Source of the DNA: CAYREV01 sp964423345
GTDB taxonomy: Bacteria; Bacteroidota; Rhodothermia; Balneolales; Balneolaceae
NCBI GenBank assembly: GCA_964423345.1
Contig: CAYREV010000012.1
Span: 10,381 to 74,380, forward strand
DNA: 64,000 nucleotides
Direction of reading: 5' to 3'
In this document: positions 54,243 through 62,640 of the stretch, in pieces
Layout: every line of letters begins with the position of its first letter
Numbering within the stretch: the first letter of the stretch is position 1
Translations under genes and position numbers: made by a program
The notes under the pieces: generated by a model
Told to the model about the DNA's origin: nothing
The model's input: the letters and a program-made list of their open reading frames with translations, nothing else
Database searches by the model: none

Positions 54243-55424
54243 ATGGAATTTGATCGAACTTTACGTTACGGAATGGTGGGGGGAGGCCCCGGAGCTTTCA
54301 TCGGCGACGTCCACCGCAAGGCGGCGGCTCTCGACGGAAACATTAAACTTGTGGCGGGTGCTTTCTCATCATCCGCGGAGAAATCGCGGGAAATGGGAAA
54401 GCGGCTGCAACTGAATCCCGACAGGGTGTATGAATCATTCGGCAAGATGGTGGAAAGGGAAGCTTCCCTGCCTTCCGGCGAGCGTATCGACTTCGTGTCG
54501 GTCGTGACCCCCAACCACCTGCATTTCCCGGTTTGCAAGGCATTTATAAAGGCAGGTATTCATGTTATTTGCGACAAACCCATGACCAACACGGTTGAGG
54601 AAGCCGAGGAGCTCTGCAGGCTGGTGGATGAACACGGTGTCATATTTGGCTTGACGCACAACTATACGGGCTATCCCATGGTCAAGGAGGCGCGGGAACA
54701 GATTATGGCAGGCAAGCTGGGAAAGATCAGGAAAGTGGTAGTGGAATATCCGCAGGGCTGGCTGTCGGAACCCATTGAACAGGAGGGGGCCAAGCAGGCC
54801 GAGTGGCGTACGGATCCCGATCGTGCGGGGGTGTCGTCGGCCGTAGGTGATATAGGATCTCATGCCGAAAACCTGGTGGAATATGTCACCGGGCTTCGCA
54901 TGGAAAGCCTGTATGCCGACATCACTTCTTTTGTTGAAGGGAGGCAGCTGGAAGATGATGCCAATTTGCTTGTGCACTATGAAGGTGGAGTTCGCGGTAT
55001 TCTATATGCCTCGCAAATATCGGTGGGTGAAGAGAATGCCCTGAAGATTCGTGTGTATGGGACCGATGCCTCTCTAGAGTGGAATCAGGAAAATCCTAAC
55101 TACCTGTATCTCAGGTACCCCGACCGCCCGGAGGAGATCTACAAGCGAGGGAATCCCTATCTGTCCGAGCGTGCAAATTTTAATAATCGAATACCCCCGG
55201 GACACCCTGAAGGATTTATTGAGGCCTTTGCCAACATCTATAAAAATGTGGGGCTTACCATACTTGCAGATGAGAAGGGAGAAGAGCCGGGCAAGCTGGC
55301 CTCTGATTTTCCTACGGTAAGAGACGGGGCTATAGGGGTCCATTTTATTCATAAAACCATTGAGAGCGGCCAAAAAAGAGAGTGGGTGGATATGAAATAT
55401 GATCCCCCCGGAACTGACCGGTGA
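54243..55424 (+). CDS. Gfo/Idh/MocA-family NAD(P)-dependent oxidoreductase
   Basis: The 393-residue cytoplasmic protein has a Rossmann start (LRYGMVGGGPGAFIG), the VVTPNHLHFPV stretch and the catalytic-region motif HVICDKPMTN with its conserved Lys. AVGDIGSHAENLVEYVTG holds the conserved Asp-x-x-x-His. Members oxidise or reduce sugar hydroxyls; in 3-keto-sugar pathways they interconvert a 3-keto-sugar and the sugar. It precedes the sodium:sugar symporter gene by 125 bp on the same strand, consistent with handling an imported keto-sugar. Confidence 0.9.
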   Translation: MEFDRTLRYGMVGGGPGAFIGDVHRKAAALDGNIKLVAGAFSSSAEKSREMGKRLQLNPDRVYESFGKMVEREASLPSGERIDFVSVVTPNHLHFPVCKAFIKAGIHVICDKPMTNTVEEAEELCRLVDEHGVIFGLTHNYTGYPMVKEAREQIMAGKLGKIRKVVVEYPQGWLSEPIEQEGAKQAEWRTDPDRAGVSSAVGDIGSHAENLVEYVTGLRMESLYADITSFVEGRQLEDDANLLVHYEGGVRGILYASQISVGEENALKIRVYGTDASLEWNQENPNYLYLRYPDRPEEIYKRGNPYLSERANFNNRIPPGHPEGFIEAFANIYKNVGLTILADEKGEEPGKLASDFPTVRDGAIGVHFIHKTIESGQKREWVDMKYDPPGTDR

Positions 55425-55432
55425 GATAGTTT

Positions 55433-55456
55433 TGCAATTTTTTGGAATGTTTTGCA
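55433..55456. promoter_or_regulatory. Two overlapping near-match LacI-type operators before the symporter gene
   Basis: TGCAATTTTTTGGA (55433-55446) and TGGAATGTTTTGCA (55443-55456) each differ by one arm base from TGCAA-N4-TTGCA and overlap by four bases. They lie in the gap before the symporter gene. The second is followed by TAA, as at 20541. Confidence 0.4.
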
Positions 55457-55549
55457 TAATTTTTCACTATTGGAGAGTTATTTCTTTCCGCAAGTTCGGT
55501 TAAAAGAAAGGGATGGGACAGATAACGGGAACCTTAAACAAGGTATATT

Positions 55550-57166
55550 ATGAATGCGTCGGATCTGATATCGGTGGAACTGGGACTGGTGGACTCCCTG
55601 ACTATCGGAATGTACTTTTTATTGGTCTTTGGCATTGCCTGGTGGGCTTCCCGCAGGGAGAGATCCAAAAACGAATCCACCGATTACTTTCTTGCCGGCA
55701 GGGATGTGGGCTGGTTCGTGGTGGGAGCTTCTCTTTTTGCTTCCAATATCGGCTCGGAACACCTGATCGGCCTGGCCGGCAGCGGCTTTGCCGAGGGAGT
55801 TCCTGTAGCTCAATATGAAATTCTGGCCGGTATTGCCCTACTGCTTCTCGGCTGGGTATTTGTGCCTTTCTATCTGAAAAGCAATGTGTCTACCATGCCT
55901 GAGTTCCTGGAGAAACGGTATGACAGCAAGTCGAGAACCTATCTGTCGGTTATCTCCATTATAGGTTATGTGCTCACCAAAATTTCTGTCACCATCTATG
56001 CCGGAGGAATTGTTTTTGAGGCAATAGGGGTCGATTTCTGGATTGGGGCACTGGTATTGGTTATTGCTACGGGGGTGTATACGGTGTTCGGGGGACTCAA
56101 AGCAGTGGTGTACACAGATATGGTTCAGATGTTTGTTCTGCTCGGGGGAGCGGTAGCCATCACCTATTTCGGCCTTGAAAAGCTGGGCGGATGGGGTGAG
56201 ATGACCCGAATTGTGGATCCCCAATTTTTCGATATCTGGCGTTCGGCAGACCATACGAACTATCCCTGGACGGGTATACTGTTCGGGGCGCCCATACTCG
56301 GTATCTGGTACTGGTGTACCGATCAGTTTATCGTACAGCGTGTGCTTTCGGCCAAGGATGAAGTCAATGCACGGAAGGGGACGATTTTTGCGGGCTACCT
56401 GAAGATGCTGCCCCTGTTTCTATTTGTACTGCCCGGCATCGTGGCATTCGCTCTGGTGCAGCAGGGTTCCCTGGAAATAAATGAACCCAATGATACCCTT
56501 CCCATGCTTGCCAAGGCGGTACTGCCTGTCGGATTGAGGGGGCTGGTGGTAGCCGGGCTGTTTGCGGCTTTGATGAGTTCCCTTTCCTCGGTTTTTAACT
56601 CCTGCTCCACTCTTATAACCCTTGACTTCTATAAGAAGTACAAGCCGGAGGCTACCGAACACCAGCTGGTTATAGTGGGGCAGATTTCCACGGTGATCCT
56701 GGTGGTTCTGGGCTTGCTGTGGATTCCCTTTATGGGGTATTTCTCCGACCAGCTTTTTCTCTATCTTCAAAGTGTACAGGCCTATATTGCCCCTCCCATA
56801 ACGGCGGTGTTCCTTCTGGGGCTGTTCTACAAGCGGCTTAACGGCACGGGAGCTATTGTATCGCTGCTGTCCGGCTTTGTGCTTGGCTTTATACGTTTTG
56901 GGCTGGAATTTTACAAAAACTCGCTTTCAGGTATCTGGTACGATATTGCCACCATCAACTTCCTGCACTTTGCATTGCTACTCTTTGTAATCTGTACCGT
57001 TATACTGATTGTGACCAGCCTGTTAACTCCCGAACCCGACGAAGAGAAGATCAAGGATGTAGTATATCATAAGACCATTGAGGATACGACAGCCACCCGT
57101 TCTTCCTTGTGGCTGACGCTTGGACTTATTGTCATCATTGCATTTCTGTGGAGCTATTTCAGTTAA
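55550..57166 (+). CDS. Sodium:solute symporter (SSS family, SglT-like)
   Basis: The 538-residue product has about 14 membrane helices. Typical SSS stretches are STDYFLAGRDVGWFVVGASLFASNIGSEHLIGLAG, FYLKSNVSTMPEFLEKRYD, YTVFGGLKAVVYTDMVQM and LFAALMSSLSSVFNSCSTL. The GSEHLIGLAGSG helix and the length match sodium/glucose cotransporters, so a hexose or 3-keto-hexose is the likely cargo across the inner membrane. It lies downstream of the Gfo/Idh gene and is closed by a terminator. Confidence 0.92.
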   Translation: MNASDLISVELGLVDSLTIGMYFLLVFGIAWWASRRERSKNESTDYFLAGRDVGWFVVGASLFASNIGSEHLIGLAGSGFAEGVPVAQYEILAGIALLLLGWVFVPFYLKSNVSTMPEFLEKRYDSKSRTYLSVISIIGYVLTKISVTIYAGGIVFEAIGVDFWIGALVLVIATGVYTVFGGLKAVVYTDMVQMFVLLGGAVAITYFGLEKLGGWGEMTRIVDPQFFDIWRSADHTNYPWTGILFGAPILGIWYWCTDQFIVQRVLSAKDEVNARKGTIFAGYLKMLPLFLFVLPGIVAFALVQQGSLEINEPNDTLPMLAKAVLPVGLRGLVVAGLFAALMSSLSSVFNSCSTLITLDFYKKYKPEATEHQLVIVGQISTVILVVLGLLWIPFMGYFSDQLFLYLQSVQAYIAPPITAVFLLGLFYKRLNGTGAIVSLLSGFVLGFIRFGLEFYKNSLSGIWYDIATINFLHFALLLFVICTVILIVTSLLTPEPDEEKIKDVVYHKTIEDTTATRSSLWLTLGLIVIIAFLWSYFS

Positions 57167-57177
57167 TAGGTGGGGCT

Positions 57178-57208
57178 AAAAAAAGGCGATGAATGTTCAT
57201 CGCCTTTA
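57178..57208. terminator. Bidirectional rho-independent terminator
   Basis: GGCGATGAA (57185-57193) pairs with TTCATCGCC (57196-57204), with seven A before. It serves the minus-strand TPR gene (hairpin then seven T) and probably also the symporter gene. Confidence 0.85.
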
Positions 57209-57233
57209 TCAATTACGGTATATGAAGCTGCTA

Positions 57234-57923
57234 TCAGCCGGAAGCAGCACTCAGCTTACCCAGCAGTCGTTTGGCATTTGCCAGTTCAGAACTGTTCGGG
57301 TATTCCTGAACAACTTTCCGGGCGTACTCCCGTGCTTCTTCCGTCAGCCCGGCATCCATAAAGGCCTGAGCAGCTTCAAGATAGTTATAGGGTGTGGTCG
57401 AGTCATTCACATCATGTTCGGCCGCCCTGACATATATTTCAGCCGCAGTCTCGTGGTTTCCGAGATCGGTATGAAGAACAGCAAGGAAGGAGAGAGGAGC
57501 GACCCCAAGGATGCCATCGGCCACTTCAAACTCCTGCATATAGTTGAGAGCTTCCCGTGTGTTACCGAGATTGTATTCACAGACGGCTGCATAGTACCGG
57601 GCCAGGTTTGCCGCATCCGTACCGGAGTAGTTATTAATAATCTGTTCAAAGCCGACAGTCAGGTCCTCTTCCGATCCGGTCAGCGCTTTTTCATACTCCG
57701 CATTCATATAATGCTGCTCTGCATATCCCATCAGCTGCTGGGCCTTTCGTTCCTGGGATTGGCTGTAATAATAATATGCTATTCCCAGGGCTATAGCTAC
57801 GATGACGGCAATAGCGGCCCCGATGATGGCATTTTTATTTTCGAGATAAATTTTTTGAACCTTGGCATAGGATTGTAACAGTGGATCCTGCTTTAGTTCC
57901 TCTTCGGTAAGTTTCTTGGCCAT
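57234..57923 (-). CDS. Membrane-anchored TPR protein (YfgM-like)
   Basis: This 229-residue protein has a cytoplasmic N-terminus, one membrane helix (AIIGAAIAVIVAIALGIAYYYY, about residues 33-54) and TPR repeats (NLARYYAAVCEYNLGNTREALNYMQ; YNYLEAAQAFMDAGLTEEAREYARKVV). It resembles the YfgM/TPR_21 family, which acts at the Sec translocon in E. coli; that role here is inferred. It is the last gene of the minus-strand housekeeping run and is followed by a terminator. Confidence 0.8.
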   Translation of the reverse strand: MAKKLTEEELKQDPLLQSYAKVQKIYLENKNAIIGAAIAVIVAIALGIAYYYYSQSQERKAQQLMGYAEQHYMNAEYEKALTGSEEDLTVGFEQIINNYSGTDAANLARYYAAVCEYNLGNTREALNYMQEFEVADGILGVAPLSFLAVLHTDLGNHETAAEIYVRAAEHDVNDSTTPYNYLEAAQAFMDAGLTEEAREYARKVVQEYPNSSELANAKRLLGKLSAASG

Positions 57924-57994
57924 GTCAATTCTTAAGCTTCGTTAAGTGGTTTTAAAGAGGTCAAAATTATGATTGTTTTGGCTGATCACAAAAT

Positions 57995-58690
57995 CTAAAA
58001 TGGATGTAGTTTTCCTTTCCCCAGCTCGTATATAACATCCGATCGTTTGGCAATATCTTTCTCGTGGGTAATCAGAAGGATGGTCACATCTTCGACCTTT
58101 CGCAGATCAAAAAGCAGGTTCAGTAGTATGGAGGTGTTATCCTCGTCCAGGTTCCCGGTGGGTTCGTCGGCCAGGATGAGTCTCGGCTTGTTCATCAGGG
58201 CACGGGCCATTGCCACACGCTGCTGCTCACCACCCGAGAGTTGTGTGGGACGGTGTTCGGCTCTTCCGGGAATACCGAATTGGCCCAATAGCTCCAGGGC
58301 CCTATCACGGGCTTGGTTGAAATCACGGTCTGCAATAAGGGCCGGCATCATAATGTTTTCAATAGCGGTAAACTCGGGTAACAGGTGATGAAACTGGAAG
58401 ACAAATCCCAGCTCCCGGTTCCTGAAGTCGGCGAGCATTTCATCGTTCATGGCGTATACGTCATTGCCATTCCACTTTACCGTTCCGGTATCGGGGCGGT
58501 CCAGCCCCCCCAATACATGCAGCAGAGTGCTTTTTCCACTTCCACTGGCCCCAACTACAGAAACAATAGACCCTTTTCGAATATCAAGGGAGATATTGTC
58601 GAGCACTGTTAAGGATCCGCTACCGGCCTTCTGGGAATAGGTTTTTGTGATATCGGAGGCAGCCAGTATGATCTCTTTATCGTTCTTCAT
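57995..58690 (-). CDS. lolD: ABC transporter ATP-binding protein, LolD type
   Basis: I choose ATG 58690 (231 residues), which overlaps the YmdB stop as ATGA; the longer open frame adds no family sequence. It has Walker A GASGSGKSTLLHVLGGLD, Q-loop FVFQFHHLLPEFTA, signature LSGGEQQRVAMARAL, Walker B LILADEPTGNLDE and ITHEKDI. The LLPEFTA/GGLDRPDTG pattern fits the LolD/MacB group, which releases lipoproteins from the inner membrane or drives MacB-like pumps. Its membrane partner (LolC/E) is not in the window. Confidence 0.85.
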   Translation of the reverse strand: MKNDKEIILAASDITKTYSQKAGSGSLTVLDNISLDIRKGSIVSVVGASGSGKSTLLHVLGGLDRPDTGTVKWNGNDVYAMNDEMLADFRNRELGFVFQFHHLLPEFTAIENIMMPALIADRDFNQARDRALELLGQFGIPGRAEHRPTQLSGGEQQRVAMARALMNKPRLILADEPTGNLDEDNTSILLNLLFDLRKVEDVTILLITHEKDIAKRSDVIYELGKGKLHPF

Positions 58691-59511
58691 GAATTCAACT
58701 TGCTGTTGGTTAATTCGGGGTAGATAAAGGGCTCTATATGCATGCATTCATAGGATTCCATATCCACTTTGGCCAGGATACCGCAAATGTGATTATTGCC
58801 GTTGGCCAGTTTGTAACGATGAGGGGTGCCCAGCTTGAACCGTTTCATGGAGGTTTCCTTGTCCATACCGAGTACCGAGTCAAATGAGCCGGTCATACCC
58901 ACGTCGCTGATATAGCCGGTACCCTGGGGCAGGATACGAGCGTCGCCGGTCGGGATATGGGTGTGGGTACCCACAAATACCGATACCTGTCCGTCAAGAT
59001 GCCAGGCGAGTGCCATCTTTTCTGCTGTGGCCTCGGCATGAAAATCAACAAATACAAGTTCAGTCTCTTCCTTGATACGCTCGAGTGCCCAGTCGGCGGT
59101 AGAAAAGGGGTCGTCAATGGATGAATTCATAAAGGTGCGACCCTGCAGGTTCAGTACTCCTATTTTCCCATCCATATCGGGCAGCTCATAGATGCCGTAT
59201 CCGTAACCCGGATTACCCTTGGGGTAGTTAAGGGGGCGGAGGATATTGCCGTCGGTCTTCATGTAGGAAAACACTTTCCATTTGGCAAAGGAGTGATTGC
59301 CACCCGTGATTACGTGCACTCCCAGCTCATAAAGTTTCTGGATGATCATACGGTTAATGCCCTTGCCTTTGTGGGAATTTTCACCATTGGCAATAACAAA
59401 ATCAGCATCATATTTATCAATAAAACCGGGTAGGAAGGTATCGAGGAGGCTAAGCCCGGGCTCACCAACAATATCGCCGATGAAAAGAATATGTAACAGT
59501 TTTTTTGACAT
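58687..59511 (-). CDS. YmdB-type metallophosphoesterase (TIGR00282 family)
   Basis: The 274-residue protein has ILFIGDIVGEPGLSLL (Asp), FVIANGENSHKGKGI (Asn/Glu), VITGGNHSFAKW (Asn-His), VFVDFHAEATAEKMAL (His) and VFVGTHTHIPTGDARILPQGTGYISDVGMTG (His cluster), which is the full metal-site set of the family. Bacillus YmdB hydrolyses 2',3'- and 3',5'-cyclic nucleotides and affects biofilm switching; here that is inferred. It is cytoplasmic, and coupled to lolD by a 4-bp overlap. Confidence 0.9.
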   Translation of the reverse strand: MSKKLLHILFIGDIVGEPGLSLLDTFLPGFIDKYDADFVIANGENSHKGKGINRMIIQKLYELGVHVITGGNHSFAKWKVFSYMKTDGNILRPLNYPKGNPGYGYGIYELPDMDGKIGVLNLQGRTFMNSSIDDPFSTADWALERIKEETELVFVDFHAEATAEKMALAWHLDGQVSVFVGTHTHIPTGDARILPQGTGYISDVGMTGSFDSVLGMDKETSMKRFKLGTPHRYKLANGNNHICGILAKVDMESYECMHIEPFIYPELTNSKLNS

Positions 59512-59606
59512 CTGTTCAGGAATTCCCGAAAAATTTTAAAACACAAAGGTAAGTAATTCTAAGGGCTATTCAGAATGGGAATTTGTAAGGCGAAGGGAAG
59601 GGGAGA

Positions 59607-59900
59607 TCAGGAACCGATCTCATTAACCAAGTCTTCCAGTCGTTCGTTGACTCCCTCTAATATTTTGTCGTCCTGTTTGTTCAACTCCCGGTTTCGCCGG
59701 CGTTCTTCGAAGAGCTCTTCGGCAATGCTGAGGGCAGCCAGTACCATGACGGTGGTGTCGGGTTGTTTCTTGAGTTCTTTCTTGTATTGGCTGAATTTTT
59801 CATCCACATACTGGGCAATCCTTTTCATAGCGTCCACTTCAGAATCCTCAACTTTGAGCGGATACTGTTTACCCAGAATGGTAATTTTAATGGATTCCAT
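59607..59900 (-). CDS. zapA: Cell division protein ZapA
   Basis: The 97-residue protein fits ZapA: IKITILGKQYPLKVEDSEVD in the N-terminal beta part, RIAQYVDEKFSQYKK, and VMVLAALSIAEELFEERRRN with a coiled-coil tail. ZapA binds FtsZ at midcell and bundles its filaments. Its ATG shares one base with the upstream coiled-coil gene stop (TAATG), so they are translated as a pair. Confidence 0.88.
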   Translation of the reverse strand: MESIKITILGKQYPLKVEDSEVDAMKRIAQYVDEKFSQYKKELKKQPDTTVMVLAALSIAEELFEERRRNRELNKQDDKILEGVNERLEDLVNEIGS

Positions 59901-60154
59901 TATTCATCCCCCAAATGATTGTCGATTTTAGAAATAAGACCCAGTACCTGGTGTTTTAAAGCCATGCGTTCTGTATCCGATATGGCCGAGTAGATGTCGG
60001 TTTGTCCCTCTTGGATTTTTTTGATCTTTTCCTTGAGTTGGCTGTTTTCTTTTTTTAGATCCCGAATCTCTCCCTTCAGGGAATCGGTTCGTTCCCTGAT
60101 TTGATGTAACAACTCCTCAAACTGTTCGCTATGTGGATTGTTGTCAGGTAGCAA
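59900..60154 (-). CDS. Small coiled-coil protein coupled to ZapA
   Basis: The 84-residue protein is mostly one coiled coil (about residues 10-50: heptad-rich, LKGEIRDLKKENSQLKEKIKKI) with a short C-terminal helix. It resembles ZapB only in size and coiled coil. It lies between pheT (12 bp) and zapA (one-base overlap), suggesting a cell-division partner of ZapA. I do not recognise a named family. Confidence 0.75.
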   Translation of the reverse strand: MLPDNNPHSEQFEELLHQIRERTDSLKGEIRDLKKENSQLKEKIKKIQEGQTDIYSAISDTERMALKHQVLGLISKIDNHLGDE

Positions 60155-60165
60155 ATCTTGACTGT

Positions 60166-62574
60166 TTAGGACCGTAATTTCGCGGAGTATTTTTCCTCCA
60201 GTACCTTAAGCATCTTTTTAATTATAGGTTCTACATCGTTGATAGTCAATGTTTTATTTTTATCAACGAAAGAAAGTCTGAAAGCAAGGCTTTTTTTATT
60301 CTCGCCAAGCGAATCATCTTCAAAAACGTCGAAAATATTTAATTTATACAGATTTCCCCCGGCATTATCTTCAATGGTTTCCAGCAGGTCGCCGGACGGA
60401 ATATCACTTTCGACCACCACGGCAAAGTCAAATTCGAAGGAGGGATATTTGGGAACCGGGGTATAAACTGATGCCTTTTGCTCCTTAATTTGTCGGAAAA
60501 GCTGTTCAAGAGACAGTTCGGCTACAAAGGCCGGTTGCTCAATTTCATATTGCTTACGCAGTTGTTCATCAATCTCATAAAGCTCTCCTATTTTGATCCC
60601 GCCCAATCGGTATTCAAGCCTGTTTTTGTCGGTTGCTTCCGTCTTCAGGCTGGTATCAGACACAAACTGTTGCAGGAAGCTGTGCAGCAGGCTTTTTAGA
60701 TCGAAAAGATCGTACTGGGCCGGTTCGGTTTTCCAGTGCTCAATGGTCTTATATCCGGCTACACCCAGCAACAGATGGGTTTCTTCTTTGATGCCATTGT
60801 GATAGGTACCGTTTTCGGACTTTTCAAAGACATGGCCTATTTCAAAAAAGCGAACTCCCTGTGCTTTTCGGTTAAAATTATAGGCGGCCGACTTTAGAAA
60901 GCCGTAGGCCAGGGAGGGGCGCAGGGTGGTCATGTCGGCGGAGATGGGATTGAGGGTATGTATCATCCGGTCCAGACTGCCGTATAGCCTGGCATCTTCA
61001 TCGGGCATAAGTGAGTTCGAATAGATTTCCTTGAATCGAAGTCCCCTGGCTGTTTCCCTCACTTTAGCTTTGAACCGCTCCCAATCGTTGATGGGCTCCG
61101 GAGAGGTGAATTCGGCATGTTTCGGACGTTCAATGTTGTTGTAGTCGTATAACCTGCCTACCTCTTCAATAAGGTCCACTTCCCGCTCGAGATCCGGGCG
61201 GAAGGAGGGAATAAGATAGGTAACGGTATCATGCTTACGGTTGATTTCTTCCAGCCCGAGCCCATCCAATAGTTGAATAATGTCGTCCAATTCCAACTCG
61301 GTACCCAGCAGTCTGTTGACGTATGATTGGCGAAGGGTGAGTTCCTCTTGTTCGGCTTTTACCGGGTGAATGTCACTGCAATTTCCGGATGCAGCACCCC
61401 CGGTCAGCTCGGCAATCAGGCTGGCAGCCCTTTCGGCTGCTATACGCTGCAGGTTGGGGTCCACCCCCCGTTCAAAACGATAGGAAGCATCGGTCTGAAG
61501 GGTCTGCTCCTTGGCTGTTTGGCGAATGGTGCCAGGTTCAAACCATGCGCTCTCGAGGATAATATCTGTTGTTTTCCCGCTTACTTCTGAATCGACGCCG
61601 CCCATTACACCGGCAATGGCTATCGGCTCATTTGCGTCGCATATAAAAAGTGTGCCGGGAGAGCATTTTCTTTTGTTGTGGTCAAGAGTTTCAAAAGTAA
61701 CCTCGCGATCGTAATCACGGACAACAATTTTGTTGCCTCCTATCGTTTTTATGTCGAATGCATGCAGAGGTTGTCCCAGTTCAAACATTACATAGTTGGT
61801 GGCGTCGACCACATTGTTAACCGGACGTACACCGAGGGCTTTCAGCCGACTTTGAAGCCAGTCGGGTGAGTCGCCTACCGTCACATCCCGTATGACTTTA
61901 CCCACGTAACGGTGGCATTTATCAGGACTTTCAATGGTGATTTCAACATCCTCAAGGGGAGAGGAAGCCTCGTATTCGGTGTCAAACGGTTTTTTAAGCT
62001 CCAGGTTCAATGCGGCTGCCAGATCACGGGCTACACCCAGGTGACAGGTGGCGTCGGGGCGGTTTGGGGTAATCTCGATATCTATAATGGTGTCGGTATA
62101 CAGGTCGAAGATCTCCGAAACGGGTAATCCCACCTTGAGGTCTTCATCCAGTACCATGATACCGGAATGGTCGTCGCCCAATCCAAGTTCATCTTCCGCG
62201 CAGATCATCCCCCTGGACTCCTCGCCCCGAATTTTGGCTTTGCGAATAGTCAGGGGACTTCCATCATCAAGAGTTACGGGCAGGGTAGTACCTACAGTGG
62301 CTACCGGGACTTTCTGTCCCTTGGCTACGTTATCGGCTCCGCAAACGATTTGAAGCTGTTCTTCTCCCAGGTTCACCAGGCATAGTCTCAGGCGATCGGC
62401 ATTGGGATGTTCACGCACGTCGAGCACTTCGCCAACAATCACACCCTCAAGATTGGATCCATATTCTTCAATTTCTTCAACCTCCAGGCCGATAAGCGTG
62501 AGTTTTTCGGCCGTATCTTCCGGAGAAAGATCCAGGTCTATAAATTCCTTGAGCCAGTTGTAAGATATCTTCAT
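60166..62574 (-). CDS. pheT: Phenylalanine--tRNA ligase beta subunit
   Basis: The 802-residue protein has all PheT parts in order. MKISYNWLKEFIDLDLSPED comes first. The tRNA-binding OB domain (about residues 40-150) follows, with VREHPNADRLRLCLVNLGEE and QIVCGADNVAKGQKV. B3/B4 (VNNVVDATNYVMFELGQPLHAFD), B5 and the core with EEVGRLYDYNNIERP come next. The C-terminal anticodon-binding domain (VPKYPSFEFDFAVVV, then SLGENKKSLAFRLSF) ends it. It pairs with PheS to charge tRNA-Phe. It is 66 bp downstream of pheS. Confidence 0.97.
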   Translation of the reverse strand: MKISYNWLKEFIDLDLSPEDTAEKLTLIGLEVEEIEEYGSNLEGVIVGEVLDVREHPNADRLRLCLVNLGEEQLQIVCGADNVAKGQKVPVATVGTTLPVTLDDGSPLTIRKAKIRGEESRGMICAEDELGLGDDHSGIMVLDEDLKVGLPVSEIFDLYTDTIIDIEITPNRPDATCHLGVARDLAAALNLELKKPFDTEYEASSPLEDVEITIESPDKCHRYVGKVIRDVTVGDSPDWLQSRLKALGVRPVNNVVDATNYVMFELGQPLHAFDIKTIGGNKIVVRDYDREVTFETLDHNKRKCSPGTLFICDANEPIAIAGVMGGVDSEVSGKTTDIILESAWFEPGTIRQTAKEQTLQTDASYRFERGVDPNLQRIAAERAASLIAELTGGAASGNCSDIHPVKAEQEELTLRQSYVNRLLGTELELDDIIQLLDGLGLEEINRKHDTVTYLIPSFRPDLEREVDLIEEVGRLYDYNNIERPKHAEFTSPEPINDWERFKAKVRETARGLRFKEIYSNSLMPDEDARLYGSLDRMIHTLNPISADMTTLRPSLAYGFLKSAAYNFNRKAQGVRFFEIGHVFEKSENGTYHNGIKEETHLLLGVAGYKTIEHWKTEPAQYDLFDLKSLLHSFLQQFVSDTSLKTEATDKNRLEYRLGGIKIGELYEIDEQLRKQYEIEQPAFVAELSLEQLFRQIKEQKASVYTPVPKYPSFEFDFAVVVESDIPSGDLLETIEDNAGGNLYKLNIFDVFEDDSLGENKKSLAFRLSFVDKNKTLTINDVEPIIKKMLKVLEEKYSAKLRS

Positions 62575-62640
62575 GTAGGGAGTTAAGTAATTTCCAGTCG
62601 TTTTCTATGTCAGGTTAATGCACCCGGTCAATTGCGGTTC

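Noticed and set aside
57189..57878. 229-codon open frame on the plus strand
   Set aside because: It is antisense to the TPR protein gene and begins within the terminator hairpin.
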